DNA of 64,000 bases from Methanosarcina siciliae T4/M (GCF_000970085.1 NZ_CP009506.1:3782001-3846000); one strand, 5' to 3'. Positions 38,067 to 47,299 are shown, counted from the first letter of the stretch. Made by a program: numbers and translations. Notes: generated by a model from the letters alone, not told the origin.

Positions 38067-39865
38067 CTCTTCACCTCCCGGATAGCATCAAACTTGCAGA
38101 TCTGCGCACAGACCCCGCACCCGCTGCAGAGGGCAGTAATAAAAGCACGTTTGTTTTCCTCATCAAATTCGATTGCAGGACAGCCGAACTTAACACACTG
38201 CTTGCAGCCTTCGCACTTTTCAGGATCGACAATATACGGGACCCTCCTGATCCCTGCCCTCTTGCCTGAGATCACGCAGGGCTGTTTTGCAATAACCACG
38301 GCTGTGCCCTCGAAATCCTTTGCAGCCTTGAAGGCTCCCTGGGCCTCTTCCAGGTTGTAGGGATCAACAACCGCTACGGATCCGGCACCCATAGCCCTGC
38401 AGAGTTCGGCAAGCGAGACCTCAACAGTTGGCTCTCCTGTAACCGTATAGCCAACTCCGGGGTTTGGCTGGTGCCCGGTCATGGCTGTGATGCGGTTGTC
38501 GAGAATGGTGACCGTAATATTGGCTTTGTTGAAGACTGCATTCAGGAGCGAGTTCATGCCCGTATGGAAAAAGGTTGAGTCCCCGATGGAACAGCAGATA
38601 GGGCGTTTTTCCCCTGCATGGTAAAGCCCTGACGCAATGCTGATGCTTGAACCCATGCAGAGTGTGGTCTCAACGGTCCCGCTCTGGATCCCAAGGGTGT
38701 AACAGCCTATATCGCTCGGGTAGATAGCGTCGTTTCCAAAGACCTTTTTCATGGAATAGAAGGTTGCCCTGTGAGAGCAGCCGGCGCAGAGGGCAGGCGG
38801 GCGGGGAGCAAGTTCAAGGGGAATAATCCCGGTTTCGGACTCTATGTCCAGCTCAAAAGCTTTTTTAAGGGCTTCGAGGAAAGCACTGATGTCCAGTTCT
38901 CCTTCTCGCGGGACAAAACCTCCAGCTTTTCCCAGGACCGTAACCGGAAGGCCGGCTTCCTGTGCAATCAGCTTTACATGCTCTTCCACAATAGGTTCAA
39001 GTTCTTCAAAGATGAGAACAGTGTTTACGGTTTCAAGCAGTTCCAGGATAAGTTTTTTCGGGACAGGATAGGCCCCGATCTTCAGGAAAGAAGCTTCAAG
39101 TCCCAGTTCCTCCAGGGCCTCTTTTGCGTATACCGAAGCAATGCCTGCCCCTATTACCCCAAGTTTTGCATCAGGTTTCAATTCAAGAGAGTTCCAGGGG
39201 GATTCGGCAAGCTCATCCTCCATTGCCTGCTGGATCGAGAGGATATGGGTGTGGCGGGGACGAGCATTCTTGGGCAGCATGACCCAGCGGTCGAGCAGTT
39301 TTTCAAAATTCGGTTCGGGCTTGTCTGCAGGAATTTCCCCGAGCTCGATATCGGACTTCCCATGGGAGATCCTGGTTGTGGGGCGGAAGATAACCGGAAT
39401 TTCAAATTTTTCAGAAAACTCGAAAGCATAAGGAATCATGTCCTTGGCTTCCTGGGGGGTTGAGGGGTCAAAACAGGGCACAAGGGCAAACTGGGCATAA
39501 CGCCTTGTATCCTGCTCGTTCTGGGAAGAGTGGCAGGAAGGGTCATCAGCTACGATTGCGATCAACCCGCCTTTTGTCCCTGCATAGGCAAGGGTCATAA
39601 ATGGGTCGGCTGCAACATTCAACCCGACGTGCTTCATGGTCACCACCGAACGCACCCCGGTCCAGGCGGCTCCGACTGCCACTTCCATTGCCACCTTTTC
39701 GTTTACGGACCATTCGATATAGTAGTCCCGGTCCTTCCGGGCCGCAAGCGTGTCTACAATCTCCGAAGAAGGAGTTCCCGGATAGCCTGCGGCTACCTGT
39801 ACGCCGCCTTCCAGAAGGCCACGGGCGATTGCCACGTTTCCAAGCATGTACTCGCGTGTAGTCAT
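38063..39865 (-). CDS. iorA: Indolepyruvate:ferredoxin oxidoreductase, alpha subunit
   Basis: About 600 residues. N-terminal pyrimidine-binding domain (GYPGTPSSEIVDTLA near the start), TPP-binding domain in the second half (LCAGCSHRATFYSMKK, SIGDSTFFHTGMNSLLNA, ILDNRITAMTGHQPNPG) and a C-terminal ferredoxin-like domain with two 4Fe-4S motifs (CEGCKQCVKFGCP and CSGCGVCAQICK). The start is placed at ATG 39865, nine bases after GGAG; the longer frame to 39976 reads through an unlikely leader. Operon with iorB. Confidence 0.95.
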   Translation of the reverse strand: MTTREYMLGNVAIARGLLEGGVQVAAGYPGTPSSEIVDTLAARKDRDYYIEWSVNEKVAMEVAVGAAWTGVRSVVTMKHVGLNVAADPFMTLAYAGTKGGLIAIVADDPSCHSSQNEQDTRRYAQFALVPCFDPSTPQEAKDMIPYAFEFSEKFEIPVIFRPTTRISHGKSDIELGEIPADKPEPNFEKLLDRWVMLPKNARPRHTHILSIQQAMEDELAESPWNSLELKPDAKLGVIGAGIASVYAKEALEELGLEASFLKIGAYPVPKKLILELLETVNTVLIFEELEPIVEEHVKLIAQEAGLPVTVLGKAGGFVPREGELDISAFLEALKKAFELDIESETGIIPLELAPRPPALCAGCSHRATFYSMKKVFGNDAIYPSDIGCYTLGIQSGTVETTLCMGSSISIASGLYHAGEKRPICCSIGDSTFFHTGMNSLLNAVFNKANITVTILDNRITAMTGHQPNPGVGYTVTGEPTVEVSLAELCRAMGAGSVAVVDPYNLEEAQGAFKAAKDFEGTAVVIAKQPCVISGKRAGIRRVPYIVDPEKCEGCKQCVKFGCPAIEFDEENKRAFITALCSGCGVCAQICKFDAIREVKR

Positions 39866-40423
39866 AATCATCATCTCCACAGCATTAAAACAGGGAAAAT
39901 GCGATTCTAATAAATGCATTTCTCTGTCAATCAATATTAAATAAGTAAGAAATTCAGGAAAAGACAGCTCCGGCAAACAAGACCTGCTGTCCGCAAACTA
40001 GGTAAAACTTTTGCATTATTCAAAATAACACGATCAATAATATACTTTCGGATAATTGTCCGGAATTGAAAATCAGCCCAATCTTATAAAGTAGTTTATG
40101 GTCCTTCAAAATAAGTGTGTAAATAAAGATGCTAAAATGCTTATTTCAGTCTATATACATATAATTAGAGTTTCCCAAACAAAAATTAGTTTACAAGTTT
40201 ATTTTACTCCGGGGAACAACAGAACAATACTTCATTTCAAAAATAAAACTCATTAATCCTTAAAAAACGGACCAATTTTTAAGGACCCTAAAGTAGTTTT
40301 TGTTTTGAGTATAGAGACCGATATAGGAGCAAAATCAGTTTGCGGCAGATGCTAGGAAGGCCCATATGCTTAGACCATATAGTTATATACTGAAATGGCT
40401 CATAAAATAGTAGCAGCATACAG
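39866..40423. promoter_or_regulatory. Divergent intergenic region, iorA / toxin-antitoxin
   Basis: About 560 AT-rich bases with no gene seen. TATATACATATAATTAGAG at about 40152 and CATATAGTTATATACTG at about 40375 are TATA-like; the latter lies about 40 bases before the toxin start. Confidence 0.35.
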
Positions 40424-40771
40424 GTGTTTGAAACTTTGGACTCCAAAATACCGGTGAAAGAAACCAGAGTATTGGCGGAAGATGAAATCATTGATATTTC
40501 CATCACAAGAGTTAAAGAATCGCCTCAAATCCCCAATGGGGTAAAGTATAGTTTCAACTACAGGGTGAAATCTGAATCCTCAGGATGGGAAACTGCCATA
40601 AGAGTTGATAATGCCCATGTGGTAAAAGGGCATAAAAGAAGGGATCACAAACACCTATTTGACAACCAGCCCGTAGAATTTGAATTCATATCCTTGAAGC
40701 ATATCTATGAAAAAATTCTCAACCTAATAGAACAAAACAGGGGGCTTATAGATGAAATTAAAAGACATTGA
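40424..40771 (+). CDS. TumE-like (DUF6516) toxin of a toxin-antitoxin pair
   Basis: 115 residues from a GTG start. The beta-rich body with IDISITRVKESP, GVKYSFNYRVKSESSGW and RVDNAHVVKGHKRRDHKHLFD (about 68-90) matches the DUF6516/TumE family, in which the basic HH-type region is likely functional. The following gene overlaps by 20 bases and encodes a winged-helix protein, the usual partner. Toxicity and target are not demonstrable from sequence. Confidence 0.7.
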   Translation: MFETLDSKIPVKETRVLAEDEIIDISITRVKESPQIPNGVKYSFNYRVKSESSGWETAIRVDNAHVVKGHKRRDHKHLFDNQPVEFEFISLKHIYEKILNLIEQNRGLIDEIKRH

Positions 40772-41135
40772 AATCAAGGTCATGTCTGATGAGGCTTACG
40801 GCGATCACCTTGACCGGCTCTTTGAGGACATAAAAGCCGGCAACACAATCGAGAAACGAAAACCCCGGATTATAGCTCGCACCCCCGAAGATGTAGCAAA
40901 AATCCTGACAAATGAACGAATTCGCCTGCTTCAGATGATCCGGGAAAAGAAACCAGAGTCCATTAGTGAGCTTGCCCGCCTTCTGAACCGTAGCCAGTCA
41001 AACGTCTCAAACGATATAAAATATCTGGAAGGAATTGGGCTGCTGGAACTTGAAGAGAAAATGGACCCTGTACTGCATAAGAAACCGATAGTTAATTATG
41101 ATGCGGTGCGGATAACAGTGGATCTGAGTTGCTAA
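40752..41135 (+). CDS. Winged-helix antitoxin/regulator (TumA-like)
   Basis: 127 residues with a MarR/ArsR-like winged helix in the second half (RLLQMIREKKPESISELARLLNRSQSNVSNDIKYLEGIGLLEL, about 57-99) and a short N-terminal partner-binding part. Overlap with the TumE-like gene indicates translational coupling. It likely neutralises the toxin and represses the operon, as inferred for related pairs. Confidence 0.75.
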   Translation: MKLKDIEIKVMSDEAYGDHLDRLFEDIKAGNTIEKRKPRIIARTPEDVAKILTNERIRLLQMIREKKPESISELARLLNRSQSNVSNDIKYLEGIGLLELEEKMDPVLHKKPIVNYDAVRITVDLSC

Positions 41136-41243
41136 TTCACTGAAGGCTAAGTCCCTGGAAGTAAAGTATCAAAAAAAGAAGGTTGCCCGGAAAATTAAAC
41201 TGGGCAAAATTAAATGTACTGGTTCACAGGCCCGGCCCATGAG

Positions 41244-42035
41244 TCAATTTTTATCCAGAAACTCCGCAAGTTTTGCGATTCCCTCAAGTTCAATATCGAA
41301 TTCCGCACCTTTCAGGGACGCCCTGAAAAGTTCCCTGTCTGCCGGAATCACCGCGGCAACTTTCGAGGAATCAACCGCTTCAAGAAGCTCGCCTTTAATG
41401 TCTTCCTCAACTTTGTTCAGCACAAAGAAAACCCTGTTTCCGGCCTGTCCCCCGAGTTCATCGAATTTTTTAGACAGCTTGAGGGATTCAAAAGAAGGGT
41501 CTACCACGACCAGGATCGTGTCAAAGTCCTTTGCAACTCCTCGCCCGAAATGCTCCACTCCGGCTTCCGTGTCCACGATAACGATATCATTTTCCGTAAG
41601 GTCCAGGTTTTCGAGAAACTCCCGTGTGAGGACGCCCATAGGACAGGCACAGCCTTCCCCGAACTCGTGGATCTTTCCAATTGCCATGAGCCTTATCTTT
41701 CCCTTTTCTTCCACGAATTCCGGAGGCAGGCCGGAAAAGCTCCACCTCTCTTCAAAAAAACGGGACTTGGGCTGACCTCCCAAAGCCCCGGGAACTGCAA
41801 GCCCTCCGAGAGGAGCAGTCTTCGGAGCTCTCTGTTTTTGCTTGAAACCCTGTTTTCCCCCGAAGTACTCCATAAGGTCCCTTGGAGCCGCAAGCCCGAG
41901 CTGGCCGTGCAGTCCGTAGTTGGATTCATCGGTATCAAGCACAAGCACGTTCTTTGTTTTTGCCATCTGCTTTGCCAGGAGCGCAGAAATCGTGCTCTTT
42001 CCACTTCCGCCTTTCCCGCATACTGCGATTTTCAT
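41244..42035 (-). CDS. CooC-like ParA/MinD-family maturation ATPase (orphan)
   Basis: 263-residue deviant-Walker ATPase: GKGGSGKST at residues 7-15, VDTEAGVEHFGRG (about 153-165), and a CACPMG pair (about 131-136) as in CooC-type nickel-insertion ATPases, where the two cysteines bind metal at the dimer interface. It lies 7.7 kb from the ACDS operon, which has its own CooC (54168-54929); this copy is monocistronic. AGGTGAACCGGAT precedes the ATG. Residues 70-110 form a basic, Gly/Pro-rich insert not typical of short CooC proteins. Confidence 0.85.
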   Translation of the reverse strand: MKIAVCGKGGSGKSTISALLAKQMAKTKNVLVLDTDESNYGLHGQLGLAAPRDLMEYFGGKQGFKQKQRAPKTAPLGGLAVPGALGGQPKSRFFEERWSFSGLPPEFVEEKGKIRLMAIGKIHEFGEGCACPMGVLTREFLENLDLTENDIVIVDTEAGVEHFGRGVAKDFDTILVVVDPSFESLKLSKKFDELGGQAGNRVFFVLNKVEEDIKGELLEAVDSSKVAAVIPADRELFRASLKGAEFDIELEGIAKLAEFLDKN

Positions 42036-42315
42036 ATCCGGTTCACCTATTACAAGAATTTATCCACAATAATTTATTTAAGAGCTTTTAAAGTTATTTA
42101 CCTCAGGACGGAAAGAAGAAGAAAATTACGACCTATGGGACCGGGGAGGATTAAAAGTAAATTTTGAAGTTAATAATATCAAGCATCAGAAACAAATTAA
42201 CAGTAAGTGACAGGATACGAAAAGGCAAAAAAGAAAAAGGGAGAAATTAGAGGAAGAAATTAGAGGAAGAAATTAAAGGGAGAAATTAAAGGAAGTTATA
42301 GAGGGGGAGAAGAAG
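42036..42315. promoter_or_regulatory. Intergenic region before the MscS gene
   Basis: About 280 bases between divergent genes; no gene. Short purine-rich repeats (agaggaagaaatt / aaagggagaaatt) at 42240-42300 end in GAGGGGGAGAAGAAG, a very strong ribosome-binding-like sequence directly before an in-frame CTG at 42316. Confidence 0.4.
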
Positions 42316-42366
42316 CTGAGCTATTTATCCCAGATTCTCGGGGACTATCTTGTAAGTATTATTACA

Positions 42367-43524
42367 GTGGCAGTTACCCTTTTTCTGATTTTTGCAGTTG
42401 ACCGCCTGCTTGCCAGGACAAAGCTTCTCCACACAGACGTGAAATTTGCAAAGCAGCTAATCCAGTTTGTCATCCTCAGTATCGGCCTCATTTTTGTCGT
42501 GTTCAGCCTTCCGATTGCCGCCCAGTACAAAGAGTCGATCCTCAGCCTGCTCGGAATTATTGCCGGAGCTGCAGTTGCGCTTTCCTCAACCACTTTTATT
42601 GCAAATGCGATGTCCGGGATCATGCTGCGGATTATAAAGCCCTTCAGGGCAGGGGATTACATTGAAAGTGAAACCATATTCGGAAGAGTCACCGACGTCC
42701 ATATCCTGCACACCGAGGTCCAATCTATTGACAGGGACCTGGTAACCTTCCCGAACCTCAAACTTGTCTCAAACCCTTTAAAAACAATCAGGACTTCGGG
42801 CACCATTATCTCTACCTGTGTCTCCCTTGGCTACGATGTCCCCCGCCGGAAAATCGAAAAAAGCCTGCTTCTGGCCGCAGAAAAAATCGGGCTTGAAAAC
42901 CCTTTCGTCCACGTCCTGGAACTCGGGGACTTTTCGGTCACGTACAAGGTCGGAGGGCTCTTAAAGAACATTGAGAGCCTTATTACAACTCGTTCGGACT
43001 TCAAGAAAGCTGTCCTGGACTCCCTGCACGAAGCCGGTGTAGAAATAGTCTCCCCCAACTTCATGAACCAGAGAATCCTGAAAGAAGGGACCGTTTTCAT
43101 TCCCCCAAAAGAGCCCCTGAAAGTCGAAGTGCCCCAAAAGCCTCCGGAAAAGAAGCCTGAAGAAATCATCTTTGACAAAGCAATAGAAGCCGAAATCCTG
43201 GGCAAAATAGAGCTTATCCTCTCGAACCTGGAAGAAAAAGAAAAGGACCTGAAACAGCAGATAAGCAGTGTGCCGGAACAGAATAGAAAAGCAGAACTTT
43301 CAGGAAAACTGGAATTCTTAAAAATCCGGAAAGAAGAGATCAAAACCGGGTTCGAAACCATGAAAAAACAAATAGAAGAAACCGAGGAAATAATTGAGCC
43401 GGAAATGCGTTCGAGGCAGCTTCAAAGCCTTAACCTGAAGGCCGACCACCTGGATATCAGGAGGAAAAAACTGGAAAAGGAGTTAAAGGAAATTCTGGAT
43501 AACAAAAATCCGGAAAAGGTTTGA
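42367..43524 (+). CDS. MscS-family mechanosensitive channel with C-terminal coiled coil
   Basis: 385 residues from GTG 42367. Two or three hydrophobic helices; the pore helix LLGIIAGAAVALSSTTFIANAMSGIMLRI (about 60-88), followed by the MscS beta domain (FRAGDYIESETIFGRV, DRDLVTFPNLKLVSNPL). After residue 240 comes a Pro/Lys hinge (PKEPLKVEVPQKPPEKKP) and about 120 residues of charged coiled coil, an extension absent from minimal MscS. The first helix is cut by the GTG; a CTG at 42316 with strong GGGGGAG would give the whole helix (LSYLSQILGDYL...), so the true start may be CTG. Confidence 0.88.
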   Translation: MAVTLFLIFAVDRLLARTKLLHTDVKFAKQLIQFVILSIGLIFVVFSLPIAAQYKESILSLLGIIAGAAVALSSTTFIANAMSGIMLRIIKPFRAGDYIESETIFGRVTDVHILHTEVQSIDRDLVTFPNLKLVSNPLKTIRTSGTIISTCVSLGYDVPRRKIEKSLLLAAEKIGLENPFVHVLELGDFSVTYKVGGLLKNIESLITTRSDFKKAVLDSLHEAGVEIVSPNFMNQRILKEGTVFIPPKEPLKVEVPQKPPEKKPEEIIFDKAIEAEILGKIELILSNLEEKEKDLKQQISSVPEQNRKAELSGKLEFLKIRKEEIKTGFETMKKQIEETEEIIEPEMRSRQLQSLNLKADHLDIRRKKLEKELKEILDNKNPEKV

Positions 43525-43824
43525 AACTTACAGGATTTAAAAAACAGTTTCTCCGGCTAACAAGGATTCTCTCCAGCAAAAAGCTCCTGATCAGTATCAC
43601 GGTATTCTTTTAAGATCTGCTGAACTCGACGAACTGAAACTCCCCGGATCCCAATAGTAAAAGAGATCTTTTCTCCATTCTTCATTGTACCGGGAACTTT
43701 TTTCAGGAAAAAAGTTCAGGTGAATTACTTATTCCTATAAATAAAATGAATAAAAGGATACGGGGGAGTAGCTATTTCACACTATCGTTTTTCCGGGAAG
43801 TAGCGGATAAAAAGGAAGTAAACT
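43525..43824. other. Intergenic region
   Basis: 300 bases with no gene seen. TTACTTATTCCTATAAATAAAATG at about 43725 contains a TATA-like CTATAAATAAA which probably drives the flavoprotein gene that follows. Confidence 0.35.
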
Positions 43825-45165
43825 ATGGAAAAGGACTACGATATTGTAATTATCGGGACCGGAACCTCAGGAAGGACTTTTGCGGACAAAGTTGCAATCT
43901 CAGGATTAAAAACAGCTATTGTCGACTCGGGAGAATACGGAGGTGTTTCTCCACCCATAGGTTGTGATCCGAAGAAGGTGTTTATAGATATTGCCGAGAT
44001 TACGGACCGGAATAATCGACTGATAGGGAAAGGTGCGGGAACTCAAAATCCATTAAAGATTGACTGGCCTTTGCTTATCGAGTTCAGGAAAACATTTACG
44101 GAAAAATGTTCCAGAAAAACTGAGAACCATTTTGTGGAACTGGGAATTGATACATATCACGGAAGAGCTTATTTTGAAAGTAAAAATACGGTCACTGTCG
44201 GGGAGGATAAGCTTAAAGGAGAATATATTTTTCTTGCTACAGGCGCAAAGCCGAGAAAACTCAACATTCCCGGGAAAAAATACATAATTACGAGTGGGGA
44301 ATTCATGGAAACCGAAAAGCTCCCTGAAAGAATTATTTTCATAGGAGGCGGGCATATATCCATGGAGTTTTCTCATATTGCACTAAAAGCCGGATCGGAA
44401 GCTATAATCCTGCATAGGGGTGAAAAGCTCCTGCGGCACTTTGATGCTGATATGGTAAATATACTCATAAAGGACTCCGAAGCCGCAGGAATCAAAATCT
44501 TAACAAATAAGCCGGTGATTGCGGTCGAAAAAGAAGGTGACGGCTTTCTGGTCAGGGCCGGGCCTGAATCCGAAACCCGGAGTTTCCGTGCGGATATGGT
44601 CGTGCATGGAGCAGGCCGCGTTCCGGATATAGAGGGTATGAATCTCGAAAAAGCCGGGGTCAAGGTTGAAAAGGGAGCTATCAAAGTTGATAAGCACATG
44701 AGGACTTCAAATCCCCGAATCTATGCAGGTGGGGACTGTGCATCGGAGGGTATGCAGCTTACTCCTGTGGCGGCCTATCAGGGAGAAGTTGCAGCAGTTA
44801 ACATCCTTACCGAAGATAGTGTCGAGGCTGACTACAAAGGTATTCCAAGTGCGGTCCACACCATGCCTGTCCTGGCTTCGGTAGGAATCAGCACTGTTAA
44901 AGATAGCGATAAGTATAAGGTAATCTACCGGGACAGGAGCAGCGAAAAGACAACCCGGAGTGAAGGAACGGATTTTGTGGCTTCAAAGGTAATTATCGAT
45001 GAAGCAAATGACCGCATAATGGGAACTCATATTCTGGGTCCGAATGCCGGGGAAGCTATCAACGTTTTCGCTGCAGTAATGCGGCTCGGACTCAAGGCAT
45101 CTGATATGAAAAAGATGATTTTTTCCTATCCGACTGTATGTTCGGATATTCCTTATATGCTGTAA
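43825..45165 (+). CDS. Atypical class I flavoprotein disulfide reductase-like protein
   Basis: 446 residues related to dihydrolipoamide/mercuric reductase. FAD-binding IVIIGTGTSGRTFA (8-20), NAD-binding IIFIGGGHISMEFSHIA (about 168-184), FAD-binding YAGGDCASEGMQLTPVAAYQGE, and a C-terminal dimerisation domain. The redox motif normally GGTCLNVGC reads GGVSPPIGC: the first cysteine is Ser42 and only Cys47 remains. The usual C-terminal HPTxSE reads YPTVCSD, losing the His and changing the Glu to Asp. It is therefore unlikely to work as a standard disulfide reductase; a single-Cys mechanism is possible. GGAAG precedes the ATG. Confidence 0.85.
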   Translation: MEKDYDIVIIGTGTSGRTFADKVAISGLKTAIVDSGEYGGVSPPIGCDPKKVFIDIAEITDRNNRLIGKGAGTQNPLKIDWPLLIEFRKTFTEKCSRKTENHFVELGIDTYHGRAYFESKNTVTVGEDKLKGEYIFLATGAKPRKLNIPGKKYIITSGEFMETEKLPERIIFIGGGHISMEFSHIALKAGSEAIILHRGEKLLRHFDADMVNILIKDSEAAGIKILTNKPVIAVEKEGDGFLVRAGPESETRSFRADMVVHGAGRVPDIEGMNLEKAGVKVEKGAIKVDKHMRTSNPRIYAGGDCASEGMQLTPVAAYQGEVAAVNILTEDSVEADYKGIPSAVHTMPVLASVGISTVKDSDKYKVIYRDRSSEKTTRSEGTDFVASKVIIDEANDRIMGTHILGPNAGEAINVFAAVMRLGLKASDMKKMIFSYPTVCSDIPYML

Positions 45166-45462
45166 AATACTCCGGCAAGGGCCAAACATGTAATCAAACA
45201 TACATTCCAGTACCTGATTTAATGGGGGTAAACAGGATTCTGGATCTCTTCGATTTATTCAAAGCTTGCTCAATTTTCAGATTGTATATTTTTCACGACA
45301 TAAGTTTTCACGATATAAGTTACCAGATTGGGCTGAAAAATCAATATCGTTAAATTTGAGATTGCCTAAAAAAATGCAACAATGACGTCTATTGAACTTG
45401 ATTATGGAATTAAGAATGCATAAGTCTAAGGATAGAATGAATAAAACAGGACAGGATGGAAA
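45166..45462. other. Intergenic region before gap
   Basis: Just under 300 bases, no gene. A short repeat TTTTCACGACATAAG / TTTTCACGATATAAG sits at 45290-45320. The long minus-strand open frame reaching in from 46359 is antisense to gap and rejected. Confidence 0.35.
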
Positions 45463-46470
45463 ATGGCTAAAGCAAAGATTGCAGTAAACGGTTACGGAAC
45501 CATAGGAAAAAGAGTTGCAGACGCCGTTAGGGCTCAGGACGATATGGAAGTTGTCGGAATTTCCAAGAGGACACCAAACTATGAAGCTGCAGTGGCCCAT
45601 CAGCTTGGGTATGATATATATACCCCTGCTGAGAATGTCGAAGCCTTTGAAAAAGCAGGGATGCCTGCAGCCGGATCCGTTGAAGAAATGATAGAGAAAG
45701 CTGACCTGGTTGTGGACTGTACTCCGGGGGGGATCGGGGAAAAGAATAAGCCTTTGTATGAAAAAGCAGGTGTAAAAGCGATCTGGCAGGGAGGGGAGAG
45801 CCACCCGATTGCGGGTTTTTCCTTTAATGCGGCCAGCAATTACGAGGGGGCTCTGGACCGTGACCTGGTAAGGGTTGTCTCCTGCAACACCACAGGGCTT
45901 TGCAGGGCTATCACACCGATAGACAGGGAACTTGGGGTAAAGAAAGTAAGAGCTATTCTTGCAAGAAGAGCAACCGACCCCAATGATATAAAAAAGGGAC
46001 CGATTAATGCAATAGTACTTCACCCGGTCAAACTTCCTTCCCACCACGGACCCGATGTAAAGAGCGTGATCCCGCATATAAATATCACATCTGCAGCCCT
46101 GCTGGTCCCGACAACTCTCATGCACCTGCACACTGTAAATATGGAAGTCAACACGGATTGTACTGCAGAAGACATTAAGAAAATTTTTTCTTCCCAGTCC
46201 AGAATCAGGTTCATAGGACAGGGGATTACTTCGACAGCAGAAATAATGGAAGTTGCCAGAGACATCAAGCGCCCCAGAAATGACATGTGGGAGAACTGTA
46301 TCTGGCCCGAGTCCATAACAGTGAACGAGAAAGAACTCTACTTCTTCCAGGCCGTCCACCAGGAATCCATAGTAGTTCCCGAAAATGTGGACGCTATCAG
46401 GGCCATGATGGGACTGGAAAGTGACGGGACAAAGTCAATAGAAAAAACGAATAAAGCTCTTGGGGTGTAA
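45463..46470 (+). CDS. gap: Type II glyceraldehyde-3-phosphate dehydrogenase (phosphorylating)
   Basis: 335-residue archaeal GAPDH. NAD(P)-binding VNGYGTIGKRVADAV (8-22), catalytic Cys141 in VVSCNTTGLCR, LHPVKLPSHHGPDVKS and MHLHTVNMEV in the catalytic domain. Interconverts glyceraldehyde 3-phosphate and 1,3-bisphosphoglycerate, mainly gluconeogenic in methanogens. Full length. Confidence 0.97.
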   Translation: MAKAKIAVNGYGTIGKRVADAVRAQDDMEVVGISKRTPNYEAAVAHQLGYDIYTPAENVEAFEKAGMPAAGSVEEMIEKADLVVDCTPGGIGEKNKPLYEKAGVKAIWQGGESHPIAGFSFNAASNYEGALDRDLVRVVSCNTTGLCRAITPIDRELGVKKVRAILARRATDPNDIKKGPINAIVLHPVKLPSHHGPDVKSVIPHINITSAALLVPTTLMHLHTVNMEVNTDCTAEDIKKIFSSQSRIRFIGQGITSTAEIMEVARDIKRPRNDMWENCIWPESITVNEKELYFFQAVHQESIVVPENVDAIRAMMGLESDGTKSIEKTNKALGV

Positions 46471-46774
46471 TAAAGACCCCGGAATGTAAGCTTTCGGACT
46501 GCAAGCTTCTATGGAAATTCCGGCTTTTGAAGATTCCGGCTTTTGAAGATTCCGGAGATTCAGCCCGGATATCCGGAATTTTATTTTTAGATTAGAAAGC
46601 TCAGATTCGGGACTTCGATATTCCGTCTCCGTAGAAATCCTCCCTGAGCCGGGCATCATCAGGTCAAATTCGAATCCGGAAACTCGATATTAAAAACTCA
46701 ATGTTTCCATGAGCCAAAATGGGATCATACATAAGACTCCGATCCAGTATCACTCACCGATATTATAACTGTTG
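46471..46774. repeat. Intergenic region with ATTCCGG-rich repeats
   Basis: About 300 bases between convergent gap and the DUF134 gene. Tandem copies of ATTCCGGCTTTTGAAG lie at 46517-46550, followed by further TTCCGGA motifs and a TTATTTTTAG tract that may help terminate gap. No gene. Confidence 0.5.
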
Positions 46775-47299
46775 TCACTTTTTTGTACTTCCGTCATTTT
46801 TTTTATTCTCATCATCAGTATTCCTGCCGCTTCCCTTTTCTTTAGGGCAACAGTAATCATTCTCAACAAATCTCTTTCCTCTTCCATCGCCCCCGAGTCG
46901 GAAAATCAGACTGGAACCACAACTCGGACAGTTTGCGGGACGGGCCTGGTCGAATTTGGGTTCCCACATATGATCGCATTCTTTGCAGAGAAAATTGACC
47001 CTACATTCACCAGTATTAATGTATTCTCCTCCGGAGATCTCTATTGCTTTTCCGTTGACAAGAGCATCAGCCACTTTTTGTCGTGCCCTCTGGAGATCGC
47101 TCCAGAAAGTTTTCCGGGATACTCCCATCCGGTCAGCAGCCTCGTTCTGCTCTATCTGGAGGAGGTCACAAAGACGAATAGCTTCAAGCTCTTCTATGGA
47201 TAGGTTGGCGATTTCAAGACAACAAAGAGGAATTTCCCTGGGCTTGTAATAGGTGGCCTTTGGAAAGCAAGATACCCTGCGCTTAACTTTATTGACCAT
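46775..47299 (-). CDS. DUF134 helix-turn-helix protein with C-terminal zinc ribbon
   Basis: 174 residues. An N-terminal DUF134 domain with a sigma-70-region-4-like helix-turn-helix (LSIEELEAIRLCDLLQIEQNEAADRMGVSRKTFWSDLQRARQ, about 33-73), then a zinc ribbon (CKECDHMW...CPSCGSS, about 110-133), then a Lys/Asn-rich tail. Probable DNA-binding regulator. Two degenerate partial copies of its N-terminal region lie upstream (47484-47606 and 48646-48862) in front of the ACDS operon, so this gene took part in the local duplication. It points away from cdhA; a regulatory link is only inference. Confidence 0.85.
   Translation of the reverse strand: MVNKVKRRVSCFPKATYYKPREIPLCCLEIANLSIEELEAIRLCDLLQIEQNEAADRMGVSRKTFWSDLQRARQKVADALVNGKAIEISGGEYINTGECRVNFLCKECDHMWEPKFDQARPANCPSCGSSLIFRLGGDGRGKRFVENDYCCPKEKGSGRNTDDENKKNDGSTKK

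Noticed and set aside
41214..42167. 317-residue plus-strand open frame
   Set aside because: Antisense to the CooC-like ATPase gene, which has clear motifs and a good start.
45277..46359. 360-residue minus-strand open frame
   Set aside because: Lies antisense to gap, whose product is unmistakable; Cys/His/Phe-rich shadow translation.
46640..46690. tRNA because of a TTCGAATCC-like string
   Set aside because: No matching acceptor, D or anticodon arms around it.
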